Assembly (NCBI GenBank): GCA_002842925.1
Contig: PHEL01000051.1
Span: 1 to 34,809, forward strand
DNA: 34,809 bases
Source of the DNA: Alphaproteobacteria bacterium HGW-Alphaproteobacteria-14
GTDB lineage: Bacteria > Pseudomonadota > Alphaproteobacteria > Sphingomonadales > Sphingomonadaceae
Direction: 5' to 3'
The notes below the pieces were generated by a model, which did not search any database, was not told the DNA's origin, and saw only the letters and a list, made by a program, of their open reading frames with translations. Position numbers and translations under genes: made by a program. Shown one piece after another: positions 19,089-27,823 of this stretch (position 1 is its first letter; every line of letters begins with the position of its first letter).

Positions 19089-20120
19089 ATGGCACGCCCT
19101 CGTATCCTTGCTCTCGCCACTGGTTTTGCCGCTGCTTTTGCGGTCTTGGCAATGCCGGCCGCAGCGCGCGCTGACGAACTTCAGGCCAGCTTCGACAGCG
19201 CGTTTGGCACGCAAATGCGCGAGCCGCAGAGCTTTGAGGCGGTCTACGCCTCCAGCTTTGAACAACGCATCGCCGAACTCGCGAACGCCGAGCAGGGCCG
19301 CATTGGCGTCGCCGCAATCGACCTTGCCACCGGCGAGGAAATCATGGTGCTGGGCGATCAGTTGTTCCCGCTCGCATCGACCAGCAAAATCGCGATTGGC
19401 GCCGCCTATCTCGAAATGGTCGAACAGGGGCGCTATTCGCTGACCTCGGAATTTCCGCTGATGATGGCGGTGCGTTCGGCCAAGTATTCCTCACCCAAGG
19501 CTCCGGTGCGCGAAGGGCAATATATGCCCGCGATCGACCTGATCGAGATCATGATCACCCGGTCGAGCAATCCGGCGACCGATGCGATGCTGGCCGCGAT
19601 TGGCGGTCCGGCTGTGGTCAATAACTGGATGCGGCGGCAGGGCATCAATGATTTCAGCATCAACCGCGATATCGCGACATTGGTGCGCGATGATGGCGAA
19701 TTTGATCCCGCCACACACATCGACCCCCGTGACGCGGCCACGCCGCGCGCAATGGCGCGTCTGCTGGCGGGCCTGTATCGCGGGGATTTCCTGTCCGACC
19801 AGAGCCGTCAGGTCTTGCTCGGCGCGATGAGCCGCACCATTACCGGCAAGCGCCGCATTCCGGCGCACATCCCGCTCGAAGCGCGGGTAAGCCACAAGAC
19901 CGGATCGCTGAACAACACGTCGAGCGATATCGGCATCATCGAAACCCCCGATGGCCGCGCGATTGCGGTGGCGATCTATGTGACGGGGCAGGGAACCAGG
20001 CTGGCCCGCGAACAACGCATCGCAGCCATTGCCCGCGCGCTGTATGATGGTTTTGCGGTGCGCGCGCAGCAGAACCCGACCAGGAACTGGACTGCCGCTC
20101 CCTATTCAACCGGGGGCTGA
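19089..20120 (+). CDS. Class A beta-lactamase-like serine hydrolase
   Basis: The 343-aa product has a signal peptide (MARPRILALATGFAAAFAVLAMPAAARA). It carries three active-site motifs of penicillin-recognising enzymes: S97-T-S-K100 (SxxK), S159-S-N161 (SDN equivalent) and K270-T-G-S273 (KTG). IGGPAVVNNWMRRQG and DPRDAATPRAMARLLAGLY are class A landmarks. The omega-loop is unusual. Where class A enzymes have ExxLN, this protein reads DDGEFDPATHIDPRD, and the loop is several residues longer than in TEM-type enzymes. Deacylation may therefore be poor. It may act on cell-wall peptides or an unknown ester or amide, not on antibiotics. It is monocistronic, with no obvious ribosome-binding site before ATG 19089 and a terminator after the stop. 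Confidence 0.82.
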   Translation: MARPRILALATGFAAAFAVLAMPAAARADELQASFDSAFGTQMREPQSFEAVYASSFEQRIAELANAEQGRIGVAAIDLATGEEIMVLGDQLFPLASTSKIAIGAAYLEMVEQGRYSLTSEFPLMMAVRSAKYSSPKAPVREGQYMPAIDLIEIMITRSSNPATDAMLAAIGGPAVVNNWMRRQGINDFSINRDIATLVRDDGEFDPATHIDPRDAATPRAMARLLAGLYRGDFLSDQSRQVLLGAMSRTITGKRRIPAHIPLEARVSHKTGSLNNTSSDIGIIETPDGRAIAVAIYVTGQGTRLAREQRIAAIARALYDGFAVRAQQNPTRNWTAAPYSTGG

Positions 20121-20150
20121 GCCTCCGTTCGATTCATGGCACGCAGCAAA

Positions 20151-20178
20151 AAGGGCGGCGCCATGCGGCACCGCCCTT
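20151..20178. terminator. Bidirectional terminator between the beta-lactamase-like and lipoprotein genes
   Basis: A 12-bp stem (AAGGGCGGCGCC with GGCACCGCCCTT, one mismatch) has a 4-nt loop between convergent genes. An A-run precedes it on the plus strand, so it can serve both transcripts. Confidence 0.75.
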
Positions 20179-20220
20179 CTGTATGACCGCCACCGCAAAA
20201 GCGGCGCGGATCACATCCGA

Positions 20221-20484
20221 TTACTCGGCAGCTTTGGTCGCAGCTTCGGCGGTCGCGGCAGCGGCATCAGCAGCTGCGGTCGCGACGTCGGCGGTTGCAT
20301 CAGCAGCTTCAGCAGTCGCGTCAGCAGCGCCTTCGACGGCTTCGCCAGCGGCGTCGACAGCGGCGTCGGCATTGGCTTCGGCGTCAGCAACCATTGCGTC
20401 GGCAGCGTCAGTGGTTTCGCCCGAGCAAGCAGCAAGGCCGAGGGCCGAGGTGGCGATCGCGGCAGCAAGAATGATCTTACGCAT
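20221..20484 (-). CDS. Small alanine-rich lipoprotein
   Basis: The 87-aa product starts at ATG 20484 behind AAGGAA. The longer frame from 20514 adds residues that break the signal. Its lipoprotein signal is MRKIILAAAIATSALGLAAC, with a lipobox LAAC and the lipidated Cys at 20. The mature part is almost wholly Ala, Asp, Glu and Thr in a near-periodic pattern (AADAMVADAEANADAAVDAAG, trimmed). That predicts one long acidic helix, somewhat like LEA-type or coiled-coil stress proteins. No family is assigned. It would be membrane-anchored with its helix in the periplasm. The repetitive composition makes it hard to classify by similarity. Confidence 0.8.
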   Translation of the reverse strand: MRKIILAAAIATSALGLAACSGETTDAADAMVADAEANADAAVDAAGEAVEGAADATAEAADATADVATAAADAAAATAEAATKAAE

Positions 20485-20708
20485 AATATGAATTCCTTCT
20501 TCATCGAATGTCACGCACCCCGCTTGGGATTGCGTCGAACCCGGCGACTGAACTCCGGTTCACCCCTGCAAATAATGGCAAGAATGCGGCAGCGCAAGCG
20601 AATTAAGGCGGCCCCGCCCAATTTTCGCCGTTTTCCTGCCACAATTTAACGCCCCACCAGCTGCGATCCCCCTCTACCCGCGCGCTTTGCCGGGTGCTAG
20701 CAAGCGGC

Positions 20709-23591
20709 ATGGCCGAACCTTCCAAACAGCACCTCTATCTCGTCGATGGATCATCCTATATCTTCCGGGCTTATCACCGGCTGCCCCCGCTCACCAATCC
20801 GCACGGCACGCCGGTCGGGGCGGTGTATGGCTACACCACGATGCTGTGGAAGCTCGCCGCCGATCTTGATGCGGCCGACGGGCCTACCCACCTCGCGGTG
20901 ATCCTTGACGCAGGCTCGATCAGCTTCCGCAATGGAATTTACGCCGAATACAAGGCCAACCGCCCCCCGGCACCCGAAGACCTGGTGCCGCAATTCCCGC
21001 TGATCCGCGACGCCACCCGCGCGTTCAGCCTGCCTTGCATCGAGGAAGTCGGGCTGGAGGCTGACGATCTGATCGCCTCCTACGCTCGCGAGGCGCAGCG
21101 CATGGGGTGGGACGTGACCATCGTTTCATCGGACAAGGATCTGATGCAACTGGTGGGCGAGGCTGATGGGCCGCACGGCCGCGCCCGGATCGACATGCTC
21201 GATACGATGAAGAACCAGCGCATCTATCTTGATGAAGTCGAGGAGAAATTCGGCGTTCCGCCCGAACTGGTGGGCGATGTGCTGGCGTTGATGGGTGACA
21301 CGGCTGATAATGTGCCGGGCATTTTCGGGATCGGGCCAAAGACTGCATCGAAACTGATCGTCGAGCACGGCTCGCTCACCGCCGCGCTGGATGCGGCGCC
21401 GGGCATGAAGCCCTCCAAGCTGAAAGACCGCCTGATCGAAAGCCGCAGCGATGCCGAACTCAGCAAGGTGCTGGTGACGCTGAAAGAGGATTGCGCGCTG
21501 CCACAGCCGATTGCGGAAATGAAACTTGGCCCCGTCCCGCCCGCGCCGCTGGCGGCCTTCCTTGAACAGCACGGCTTCACCTCGCTGCTGCGGCGGCTGG
21601 ATACGGGCAAGGGCAGCCCGTCGCGCACCACCGATTTGAACCCGCCCAAACCCGATACGCCGGGCGACAAAGGGGCCGGTGCCAGCGGCAATGGCAGCGC
21701 CAACCGCCAGCCGCTGCCCGATATGCCGCCGGTCGATCACAGCGCGTATGAGACGGTGCAGACGATCGAGCGGCTGGAAGCGTGGATCGCGCGCGCTTTC
21801 GCTGCACGGGTCGTGGCGGTTGATACCGAGACGACCTCGCTTGATGCGATGCGCGCCGAACTGGTCGGGATCAGCCTTGCGCTTGGCCCCAATGATGCGT
21901 GCTATATCCCGCTCGCCCACCATAATATCGGGGGGGGCGGCGATGATATGTTCGCGCAGAAGCCGCAGCAGGTGGACATGGCCGCCGCGCTCGCCGCGCT
22001 CAAACCGCTGCTGGAGGAGACGTCCGTCCTCAAGGTGTTCCAGAATGGCAAGTATGATTGCAACATCTTCGCGCGTCAGGGGATCAAGGTCGCCCCGATT
22101 GACGACACGATGGTGATCAGCTTCGCTCTCGACGCCGGGCGCGGGGAAGAAGGCATGGGCGGCGGGCATGGGATGGACGAGCTATCGCAACGCCACCTTG
22201 GCCACACGCCCATCGCGTTCAAGGACGTGTGCGGCACCGGCAAGAAGGCGATTTTGTTCAGCGAAGTCCCGCTTGACCGCGCGACCCCCTATGCCGCCGA
22301 AGATGCCGACGTCACACTGCGGCTATACCGCCACCTCAAACCGCGCCTCGCTATCGAAGGCGGCACGCGGGTGTATGAGCGGGTTGACCGCCCGCTGATC
22401 CCGGTGGTGGCTGCGATGGAGCGCGAAGGGATCCGCGTCGACCGTGCGCGGCTGGCGAAGCTGTCAGAGGAATTCGCCATCGAGATCGGCCGGCTCGAAG
22501 GCGAAATCCACGTGCTGGCCGGGCAGGAATTCACGGTCGGCAGCCCCAAGCAATTGGGCGATATCCTGTTCGACAAACTGGGCCACAAGGGCGGCAAAAA
22601 GGGCAAGAGCGGGCAGTATTCGACCGATGTCTCGGTGCTGGAAAAACTCGCCGGCGAAGGCGCGCCGATTGCCCGCAAAGTGCTCGAATGGCGGCAGTTG
22701 GCGAAGCTGAAATCGACCTATACTGATGCGCTGCAAGCCGCGATCAACCCGGCCACCGGGCGCGTGCACACCAGCTACAGCCTTGTCGGGGCGCAGACCG
22801 GGCGGTTGTCGTCGACCGATCCGAACTTGCAGAACATTCCGATCCGCACCGCCATCGGCCGCCAGATTCGTGAAGCCTTTGTGCCGGAACCGGGCAATGT
22901 CCTGCTGGCCGCCGACTATTCGCAGATCGAACTGCGGCTGGCCGCGCATATGGCCGGGGTCGACACGCTGAAAGAGGCGTTCGCGCAAGGCGAGGACATC
23001 CACGCGCGCACCGCCACCGAAATGTTCGGCGAGGTCACCCGCGACACCCGCGCGCGAGCAAAAACCATCAATTTTGCAATACTTTACGGTATTTCTCGCT
23101 GGGGTCTGGCAGGGCGGTTGGAGGTTGCTCCCGAAGAAGCGCAGGCGATGATCGACACCTATTTCCAGCGCTTCCCCGGTATCCAGCGCTATATCCACGA
23201 AACGCTGGAGAACGTGCGGGCCAAGGGCTATTCCGAGACACTGTTCGGGCGCAAGACGTGGTTTCCGCGCATCAATTCGAAGAACCAGGCCGAACGCCAA
23301 GGGAGCGAGCGCGCGGCAATCAATGCCCCGATCCAGGGCACCAGCGCCGACATTATCAAGCGCGCAATGGCGCGGATGCTGCCCGCGCTGGCCGATGCAG
23401 GCCTGCACGATGTGCGGATGCTGTTGCAGGTGCACGATGAATTGGTGTTCGAACTGCCCGAGGAACGTGTCGAAGCCGCCACGCCGATCATCCGCCGCGT
23501 GATGGCCGAAGCCGCGCTGCCATCGGTCGAACTCACCGTTCCGCTGGGGATCGATATCGGCACGGGCCGATCATGGGACGCGGCGCATTAA
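20709..23591 (+). CDS. polA: DNA polymerase I
   Basis: This 960-aa protein contains all three domains of Pol I. The 5'-3' exonuclease (residues 1-300) shows YLVDGSSYIFRAYH, GLEADDLIA, SSDKDLMQLV and GDTADNVPGIFGIGPKTA. The 3'-5' proofreading domain (about 350-540) is intact, with D372-T-E374, the NGKYDCNIF motif and YAAEDADVTLRLY. The polymerase domain has motif A (DYSQIELRLAAH, about residue 735), motif B (RARAKTINFAILYG) and motif C (VHDELVFELP). It fills gaps and removes RNA primers in replication and repair. I chose ATG 20709 (MAEPSKQHLYLVDG) because the family begins there. The frame extends 15 bp upstream without a match. No frameshift is seen. Confidence 0.98.
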   Translation: MAEPSKQHLYLVDGSSYIFRAYHRLPPLTNPHGTPVGAVYGYTTMLWKLAADLDAADGPTHLAVILDAGSISFRNGIYAEYKANRPPAPEDLVPQFPLIRDATRAFSLPCIEEVGLEADDLIASYAREAQRMGWDVTIVSSDKDLMQLVGEADGPHGRARIDMLDTMKNQRIYLDEVEEKFGVPPELVGDVLALMGDTADNVPGIFGIGPKTASKLIVEHGSLTAALDAAPGMKPSKLKDRLIESRSDAELSKVLVTLKEDCALPQPIAEMKLGPVPPAPLAAFLEQHGFTSLLRRLDTGKGSPSRTTDLNPPKPDTPGDKGAGASGNGSANRQPLPDMPPVDHSAYETVQTIERLEAWIARAFAARVVAVDTETTSLDAMRAELVGISLALGPNDACYIPLAHHNIGGGGDDMFAQKPQQVDMAAALAALKPLLEETSVLKVFQNGKYDCNIFARQGIKVAPIDDTMVISFALDAGRGEEGMGGGHGMDELSQRHLGHTPIAFKDVCGTGKKAILFSEVPLDRATPYAAEDADVTLRLYRHLKPRLAIEGGTRVYERVDRPLIPVVAAMEREGIRVDRARLAKLSEEFAIEIGRLEGEIHVLAGQEFTVGSPKQLGDILFDKLGHKGGKKGKSGQYSTDVSVLEKLAGEGAPIARKVLEWRQLAKLKSTYTDALQAAINPATGRVHTSYSLVGAQTGRLSSTDPNLQNIPIRTAIGRQIREAFVPEPGNVLLAADYSQIELRLAAHMAGVDTLKEAFAQGEDIHARTATEMFGEVTRDTRARAKTINFAILYGISRWGLAGRLEVAPEEAQAMIDTYFQRFPGIQRYIHETLENVRAKGYSETLFGRKTWFPRINSKNQAERQGSERAAINAPIQGTSADIIKRAMARMLPALADAGLHDVRMLLQVHDELVFELPEERVEAATPIIRRVMAEAALPSVELTVPLGIDIGTGRSWDAAH

Positions 23592-23599
23592 GGGCAGGC

Positions 23600-23632
23600 T
23601 AGACCCCCTTTAGACCCCCCTTAGACCCTTCC
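23600..23632. repeat. Three tandem TAGACCC-type repeats
   Basis: TAGACCCCCTT, TAGACCCCCCT and TAGACCCTTCC follow one another immediately, each 11 bp, between the polA stop and the parS site. Their role is unknown; they could be slippage products. Confidence 0.7.
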
Positions 23633-23661
23633 AGACAGCGCGATTGCGGGGCTGGCACCAA

Positions 23662-23677
23662 TGTTTCACGTGAAACA
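23662..23677. other. parS centromere site (perfect ParB-binding palindrome)
   Basis: TGTTTCACGTGAAACA is an exact match to the conserved bacterial parS 16-mer. It lies in the non-coding gap between convergent polA and the Cdc48-type gene. ParB binds parS, spreads using CTP, and lets ParA segregate the origin region. parS sites usually cluster near the chromosomal origin. Confidence 0.93.
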
Positions 23678-23721
23678 TTTGCGGAACAGCGGGGCGTGCC
23701 CAATTCTCTGCTCCAGCCATC

Positions 23722-26028
23722 TCAATCGTGCTTTTTCTCCCGCGTCGGGGTCAGCATATCCGGCGTGATGAAGCCGATAGGGTGAACTTCCGCTGCGCGC
23801 TTTTTCAATTCACCGCGCATATTCTTGTATTCGGTCTCCATCTCCTCGGTCACGGTGGCGCGCGAATCTTTTAACGCCTCGTCAAAATCCAGCGCGCTGA
23901 CCGCGTCCACTTCGCCGCCAACGCGCCGCAGCGCGGACAGGCCGGCGCGGCGCACCACATCCTCCAGATCGGCCCCGGTATAGCGTTCGGTCTTGCCCGC
24001 CAGCATCGCCAGATCAACGTCCGCCGCCAGCGGCATTTTGGCAGTGTGAATGCCAAGGATGTGCTCACGACCCGGCTTGTCAGGGGTGCCGACATAAACC
24101 AGTTCGTCAAACCGGCCGGGCCGCAGCAGCGCCGGATCGACCAGCGCCGGGCGGTTGGTCGCGCCGATCACGATCACCGATTGCAGTTCTTCCAGCCCGT
24201 CCATCTCGGCGAGGATGGTGTTGACCACCCTGCCGGTGACCTGCGGTTCGCCCTGCCCGCTGCCGCGCGCTGGCACCAGCGAATCGATTTCGTCAATGAA
24301 CACCACGCAGGGCGCAACCGAGCGTGCACGAGCGAACAGCTTGGCGATCTGCTGTTCGCTTTCGCCATACCATTTGGACAGCAGGTCAGAGCTTTTCATC
24401 GAGATGAAATTGGCCTCGGCCTCCTTCGCCACCGCCTTGGCCAGCAGGGTTTTGCCGGTGCCGGGAGGGCCGTAGAGCAGGAAGCCCTTGGCCGGACGAA
24501 TGCCCAGCCGCCGGAATGCTTCGGGATTTTTCAGCGGCAGTTCGATCCCTTCTTTGAGCTTGTCGATGGCATCATCCACGCCGCCGATATCGCTCCAGGC
24601 GACATTGGGCATCTGCACCATCACCTCGCGCATGGCCGATGGCTGCACGCGTTTGAGCGCGGCGAGGAAATCGTCGCGGGTGACGCACAGGTCTTCGAGC
24701 ACTTCGGGCGGGATGGTGCGCTCATCCAGATCGAGCCGAGGCATGATCCGCCGCACCGCCTCGATCGCCGCCTCGCGCGCCAGCGCAGCGATATCCGCGC
24801 CGACGAACCCGTGGGTCACGCGGGCGAGTTCGTTCAGATCAACCGCCGCCTCCAACGGCATCCCGCGGGTGTGAATGCTGAGAATCTCGCGCCGCCCGCG
24901 TTCATCGGGCACGCCAATCACGATTTCGCGGTCGAACCGGCCCGGACGCCGCAGTGCCTCGTCAATCGCGTCGGGCCGGTTGGTGGCCGCAATCACCACC
25001 AGATTGGCGCGTTTTTCCAGCCCGTCCATCAGCGTCAGCAACTGCGCAACCAGCCGTTTTTCGGCCTCACCGGGCACCTGCGTGCGTTTGGGCGCGATCG
25101 AATCGATTTCGTCGATGAAGATGATCGCGGGCGCGGCGCGGCTGGCCTCCTCGAACACTTCGCGCAGGCGCTTTTCGCTCTCGCCATAGGCCGAGCCCAT
25201 GATTTCCGGACCGTTGATGGTGAAGAATTCAGCGTCGCTTTCACTTGCAACGGCCTGAGCCAGCCTGGTCTTGCCGGTGCCGGGCGGGCCGTGAAGCAGC
25301 ACGCCCTTGGGAGGCTCGACCCCCAACCGGATGAACAATTCCGGGTAACGCAGCGGCAGTTCGACCATCTCGCGCAACGCCCGGATGGTTTCCTCCATCC
25401 CGCCGACATCGTCGTAATTGACCACCGCGCGGCCATCGCGCGGCTCTTCGAACTCGGCGCGCAGTTCGACCTCGGTGTTTTCGTCAATATGGACGATGCC
25501 CTTGGGGTTGGTCGCGGCCACGGTAAGGCGGATTTGCGTCAGCGCATAGGCCGGCACGCGCAGCAATTGGCGCACATCGGGCGGCATGTTCTGGACCGGC
25601 TGCTGCCCGGTCGTCGCCACCAGATCACCGGCCACCAACGGGCGGCGGAAGAAATTGCGCTTCAATGCCTGAGTCGGCCCCTGCAACCGCATTTCGCGCT
25701 GGGCAGGCGCAAACACCACGCGGGTGGCTGGGCGTGATTCGGCACGGCTTATTTCGACGTGTTCGCCCGATCCGGCCTCGGCATTGCCGCGCTGCAACCC
25801 GTCCAGTCGCACCACATCAAGTGCGTCATCCTCAGGATAAGCGGCCATGGCGATCGCGGCAGTGGCGCGCTTGCCGGTGATTTCGACCACATCGCCCTCG
25901 GTAATCCCGAGCTTCTGGAACGCCGAGCGCGGTATTCGGGCGATGCCCTGCCCCGATTCTTCCTGTCGCGCAGGAGCAACCTGCAACCTAACGGTGCGGG
26001 TCGGAGCGGCGGTTTCGGCATCGGCCAT
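23722..26028 (-). CDS. Cdc48/VAT-type AAA+ ATPase with two ATPase rings
   Basis: The 768-aa product has the full Cdc48 plan. The N-domain (about 10-190) includes a double-psi barrel (IARIPRSAFQKLGITEGDVVEI). The D1 ring has Walker A at 247-254 (GPPGTGKT), Walker B at 302-307 (IIFIDE) and arginine fingers RRPGRFDRE. The D2 ring has Walker A at 520-527 and Walker B at 576-581 (VVFIDE), with ATNRPALVDPALLRPGRFDE. The C-terminus (KKRAAEVHPIGFITPDML) lacks the HbYX-type tail of proteasome partners. Proteins of this type unfold or extract substrates; archaeal VAT and eukaryotic p97 are homologues. The bacterial role is poorly known. The start is ATG 26028 (MADAETAAPTRTVRLQV). It is convergent with polA across parS. 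Confidence 0.93.
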   Translation of the reverse strand: MADAETAAPTRTVRLQVAPARQEESGQGIARIPRSAFQKLGITEGDVVEITGKRATAAIAMAAYPEDDALDVVRLDGLQRGNAEAGSGEHVEISRAESRPATRVVFAPAQREMRLQGPTQALKRNFFRRPLVAGDLVATTGQQPVQNMPPDVRQLLRVPAYALTQIRLTVAATNPKGIVHIDENTEVELRAEFEEPRDGRAVVNYDDVGGMEETIRALREMVELPLRYPELFIRLGVEPPKGVLLHGPPGTGKTRLAQAVASESDAEFFTINGPEIMGSAYGESEKRLREVFEEASRAAPAIIFIDEIDSIAPKRTQVPGEAEKRLVAQLLTLMDGLEKRANLVVIAATNRPDAIDEALRRPGRFDREIVIGVPDERGRREILSIHTRGMPLEAAVDLNELARVTHGFVGADIAALAREAAIEAVRRIMPRLDLDERTIPPEVLEDLCVTRDDFLAALKRVQPSAMREVMVQMPNVAWSDIGGVDDAIDKLKEGIELPLKNPEAFRRLGIRPAKGFLLYGPPGTGKTLLAKAVAKEAEANFISMKSSDLLSKWYGESEQQIAKLFARARSVAPCVVFIDEIDSLVPARGSGQGEPQVTGRVVNTILAEMDGLEELQSVIVIGATNRPALVDPALLRPGRFDELVYVGTPDKPGREHILGIHTAKMPLAADVDLAMLAGKTERYTGADLEDVVRRAGLSALRRVGGEVDAVSALDFDEALKDSRATVTEEMETEYKNMRGELKKRAAEVHPIGFITPDMLTPTREKKHD

Positions 26029-26181
26029 GGAGGAATCCCTGTGCAGCTGGCGGTCTTGGGTCGAAACCAATAGCTAGGAACAAGGAAAGGTGAATGCAAT
26101 CAGCAGGCGGCGCAGCCCGGCACGCCAGCTGATTTGAGCGAGACAGATGAAGCCCGGCACACTCGATAATTTGTTCCGGAC

Positions 26182-26320
26182 AAAAAAAGCCCGGCACGGG
26201 GCCGGGCTTTGAAAGTTTTGGGAGAGGATGCCTGAAAGGCACTTCGCATATGCAGCAGGCATGTGTGTTGTGCAAGTGCGAAAGCCTCATTGATGGTTGC
26301 ATAAAGCGCAACCAATAGGC
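26182..26320 (-). ncRNA. Candidate small RNA in the Cdc48-scoA intergenic region
   Basis: Read on the minus strand, the stretch ends in a perfect 10-bp GC-rich hairpin (26186-26210) followed by seven T, an excellent terminator. No gene lies immediately upstream of it, as both flanking genes point away. Before it are a small hairpin (TGCC-N5-GGCA, 26229-26241), a single-stranded CCTCTCCC stretch that could pair with Shine-Dalgarno sequences, and another hairpin (26295-26313, 6-bp arms). This looks like a small RNA with its own terminator. The promoter was not located and the 5' end is a guess. The alternative is a short untranslated relic. Confidence 0.4.
26186..26210 (-). terminator. Strong intrinsic terminator between divergent genes
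   Basis: AAAGCCCGGC (26186-26195) pairs with GCCGGGCTTT (26201-26210) around a 5-nt loop. On the minus strand the hairpin leads into seven T (26182-26188). It lies about 160 bp upstream of the Cdc48-type start, so it must serve some other minus-strand transcript. Confidence 0.85.
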
Positions 26321-26553
26321 AAATTTTGAAAAATCTGTGCGAAAGAGCGCACTCAACTGCTTGTGTTGAATGCAGATGCCTAATTTTTCGGCAATTGAAG
26401 GACGGAATCGTGTGCTGCATCGCAACATGAATATAAATTCAACTTTGGCGATCGCATGGGCGTGACAGCGCGCTTCGAAGCCTCTAATCATCCTGTGTGA
26501 CATTCCGCAGACGGCATATACGTGCCGATTGAGTGAGCGAGCAAACCAGTTCG

Positions 26554-27363
26554 ATGACCAAAATCTACCCCGATGCCGCCAGTGCGCTTGCAGGCGTCCT
26601 GAAAAACGAAATGCTGATCGCCGCAGGAGGCTTTGGCCTGTGCGGCATTCCCGAACGGCTGCTTGATGCGATCCGCGATAGCGGGGTGATCGGCCTCACC
26701 TTTGCCAGCAACAATGCCGGGATCGACAATCAAGGCATCGGCAAGCTGCTGCGCACCCGGCAGGTCAGGAAGATGATCAGTTCCTATGTCGGTGAAAACA
26801 AGGAATTCGAACGCCAGTATCTGGCGGGCGAGCTTGAGGTTGAATTCTGTCCGCAGGGCACGCTGGCCGAACGGATGCGCGCAGGCGGAGCTGGCATTCC
26901 CGGCTTCTATACCCGCACCGGGGTCGGCACCGAAGTCGCCGTGGGCAAGGAACACAAGCAGTTTCCCGACCGTGACGGGGTGATGCAGACCTACATCCTT
27001 GAACACGGCATTTTCGCTGACCTGGCGATCGTCAAGGCGTGGAAAGCCGATGAAACCGGTAATCTCATCTTCCGCAAGACCGCGCGCAACTTCAATCTGC
27101 CTGCGGCCACCTGCGGAAAGGTATGCGTTGCCGAAGTCGAGGAAATCGTCCCCGCAGGCGGGCTTGACCCCGATCAGATCCACCTTGCCGGGGTGTTCGT
27201 GAACCGCATCGTGATGGGCGCGCCCTATGACAAGCAGATCGAATTCCTGACCACACGCGAAAGGGATCATCCCGACGCTGGTCGCCAATCATATCCCCGA
27301 AGGGATGATGGTGACGCTGCAAAGCGAGAACGGGATGCTGGGTATCGGGCCGTTTCCCTATGA
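26554..27363 (+). CDS. scoA: 3-oxoacid (succinyl-CoA:acetoacetate) CoA-transferase subunit A, 3' end lost
   Basis: The enzyme moves CoA from succinyl-CoA to acetoacetate for ketone-body or short-chain acid use. This is the alpha subunit: [16 protein letters not shown], then [62 protein letters not shown] (cut into two family blocks here), and [24 protein letters not shown]. True subunit-A sequence ends at about 27265. Beyond that the frame runs into out-of-frame scoB DNA and stops at 27363, because the end of scoA and start of scoB have been deleted. I chose ATG 26554, the family start; GTG 26533 is less likely. A fairly complete alpha subunit with a foreign tail could still be made. Confidence 0.85.
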   Translation: MTKIYPDAASALAGVLKNEMLIAAGGFGLCGIPERLLDAIRDSGVIGLTFASNNAGIDNQGIGKLLRTRQVRKMISSYVGENKEFERQYLAGELEVEFCPQGTLAERMRAGGAGIPGFYTRTGVGTEVAVGKEHKQFPDRDGVMQTYILEHGIFADLAIVKAWKADETGNLIFRKTARNFNLPAATCGKVCVAEVEEIVPAGGLDPDQIHLAGVFVNRIVMGAPYDKQIEFLTTRERDHPDAGRQSYPRRDDGDAAKRERDAGYRAVSL

Positions 27364-27823
27364 AGACGAGGTTGACGCTGACCTGATCAACGCGGGCAAG
27401 CAGACCATCAGCGAACTTCCGCATTCCGCCTATTTTGACAGCGCCACCAGCTTTGCGATGATTCGCGGTGGGCATATTGATCTGACCGTGCTGGGCGCGA
27501 TGGAAGTGGCCGAAAACGGCGACATCGCTAACTGGATGATCCCCGGCAAAATGATCAAGGGCATGGGCGGGGCGATGGACCTTGTCGCTGGCGTGAAGAA
27601 GATCATCGTGGTGATGGATCACACTGCCAAGGACGGCAGCCCCAAATTCATCCCCGCCTGCACCCTGCCGCTGACCGGCGCGGGGGTGGTGGACATGGTG
27701 ATCACCAATCTGGCGGTGTTCCAGCGGCCCGATCACGCCTCGCCGTTCCGCCTGATCGAAATGGCCCCCGGCGTGACCGAGGCGGATATCGCGGCATCCA
27801 CTACCGCGTATTACACGGTCTGA
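27266..27823 (+). pseudogene. scoB: 3-oxoacid CoA-transferase subunit B, 5' end lost
   Basis: This is the beta subunit that carries the catalytic glutamate in the [15 protein letters not shown] motif, which is present. The recognisable sequence begins at about 27266 in the [18 protein letters not shown] region. The usual 25 or so N-terminal residues, including the glycine-rich GIGIP turn and the start codon, are missing. By family comparison roughly 80-110 nt have been lost at the scoA/scoB junction. The rest is complete ([47 protein letters not shown]). An internal start at ATG 27305 would give 172 aa. The stop overlaps the next start by one base (TGATG). Confidence 0.85.

Noticed and set aside
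24046..25737. 563-codon plus-strand frame opposite the Cdc48-type gene
   Set aside because: It is a shadow frame; the minus strand shows intact AAA motifs in order.
26100..26503. Minus-strand open frames of 106 and 171 codons upstream of the Cdc48-type gene
   Set aside because: Composition is Cys/His/Phe-rich and random-like, and the frames run through a strong terminator.
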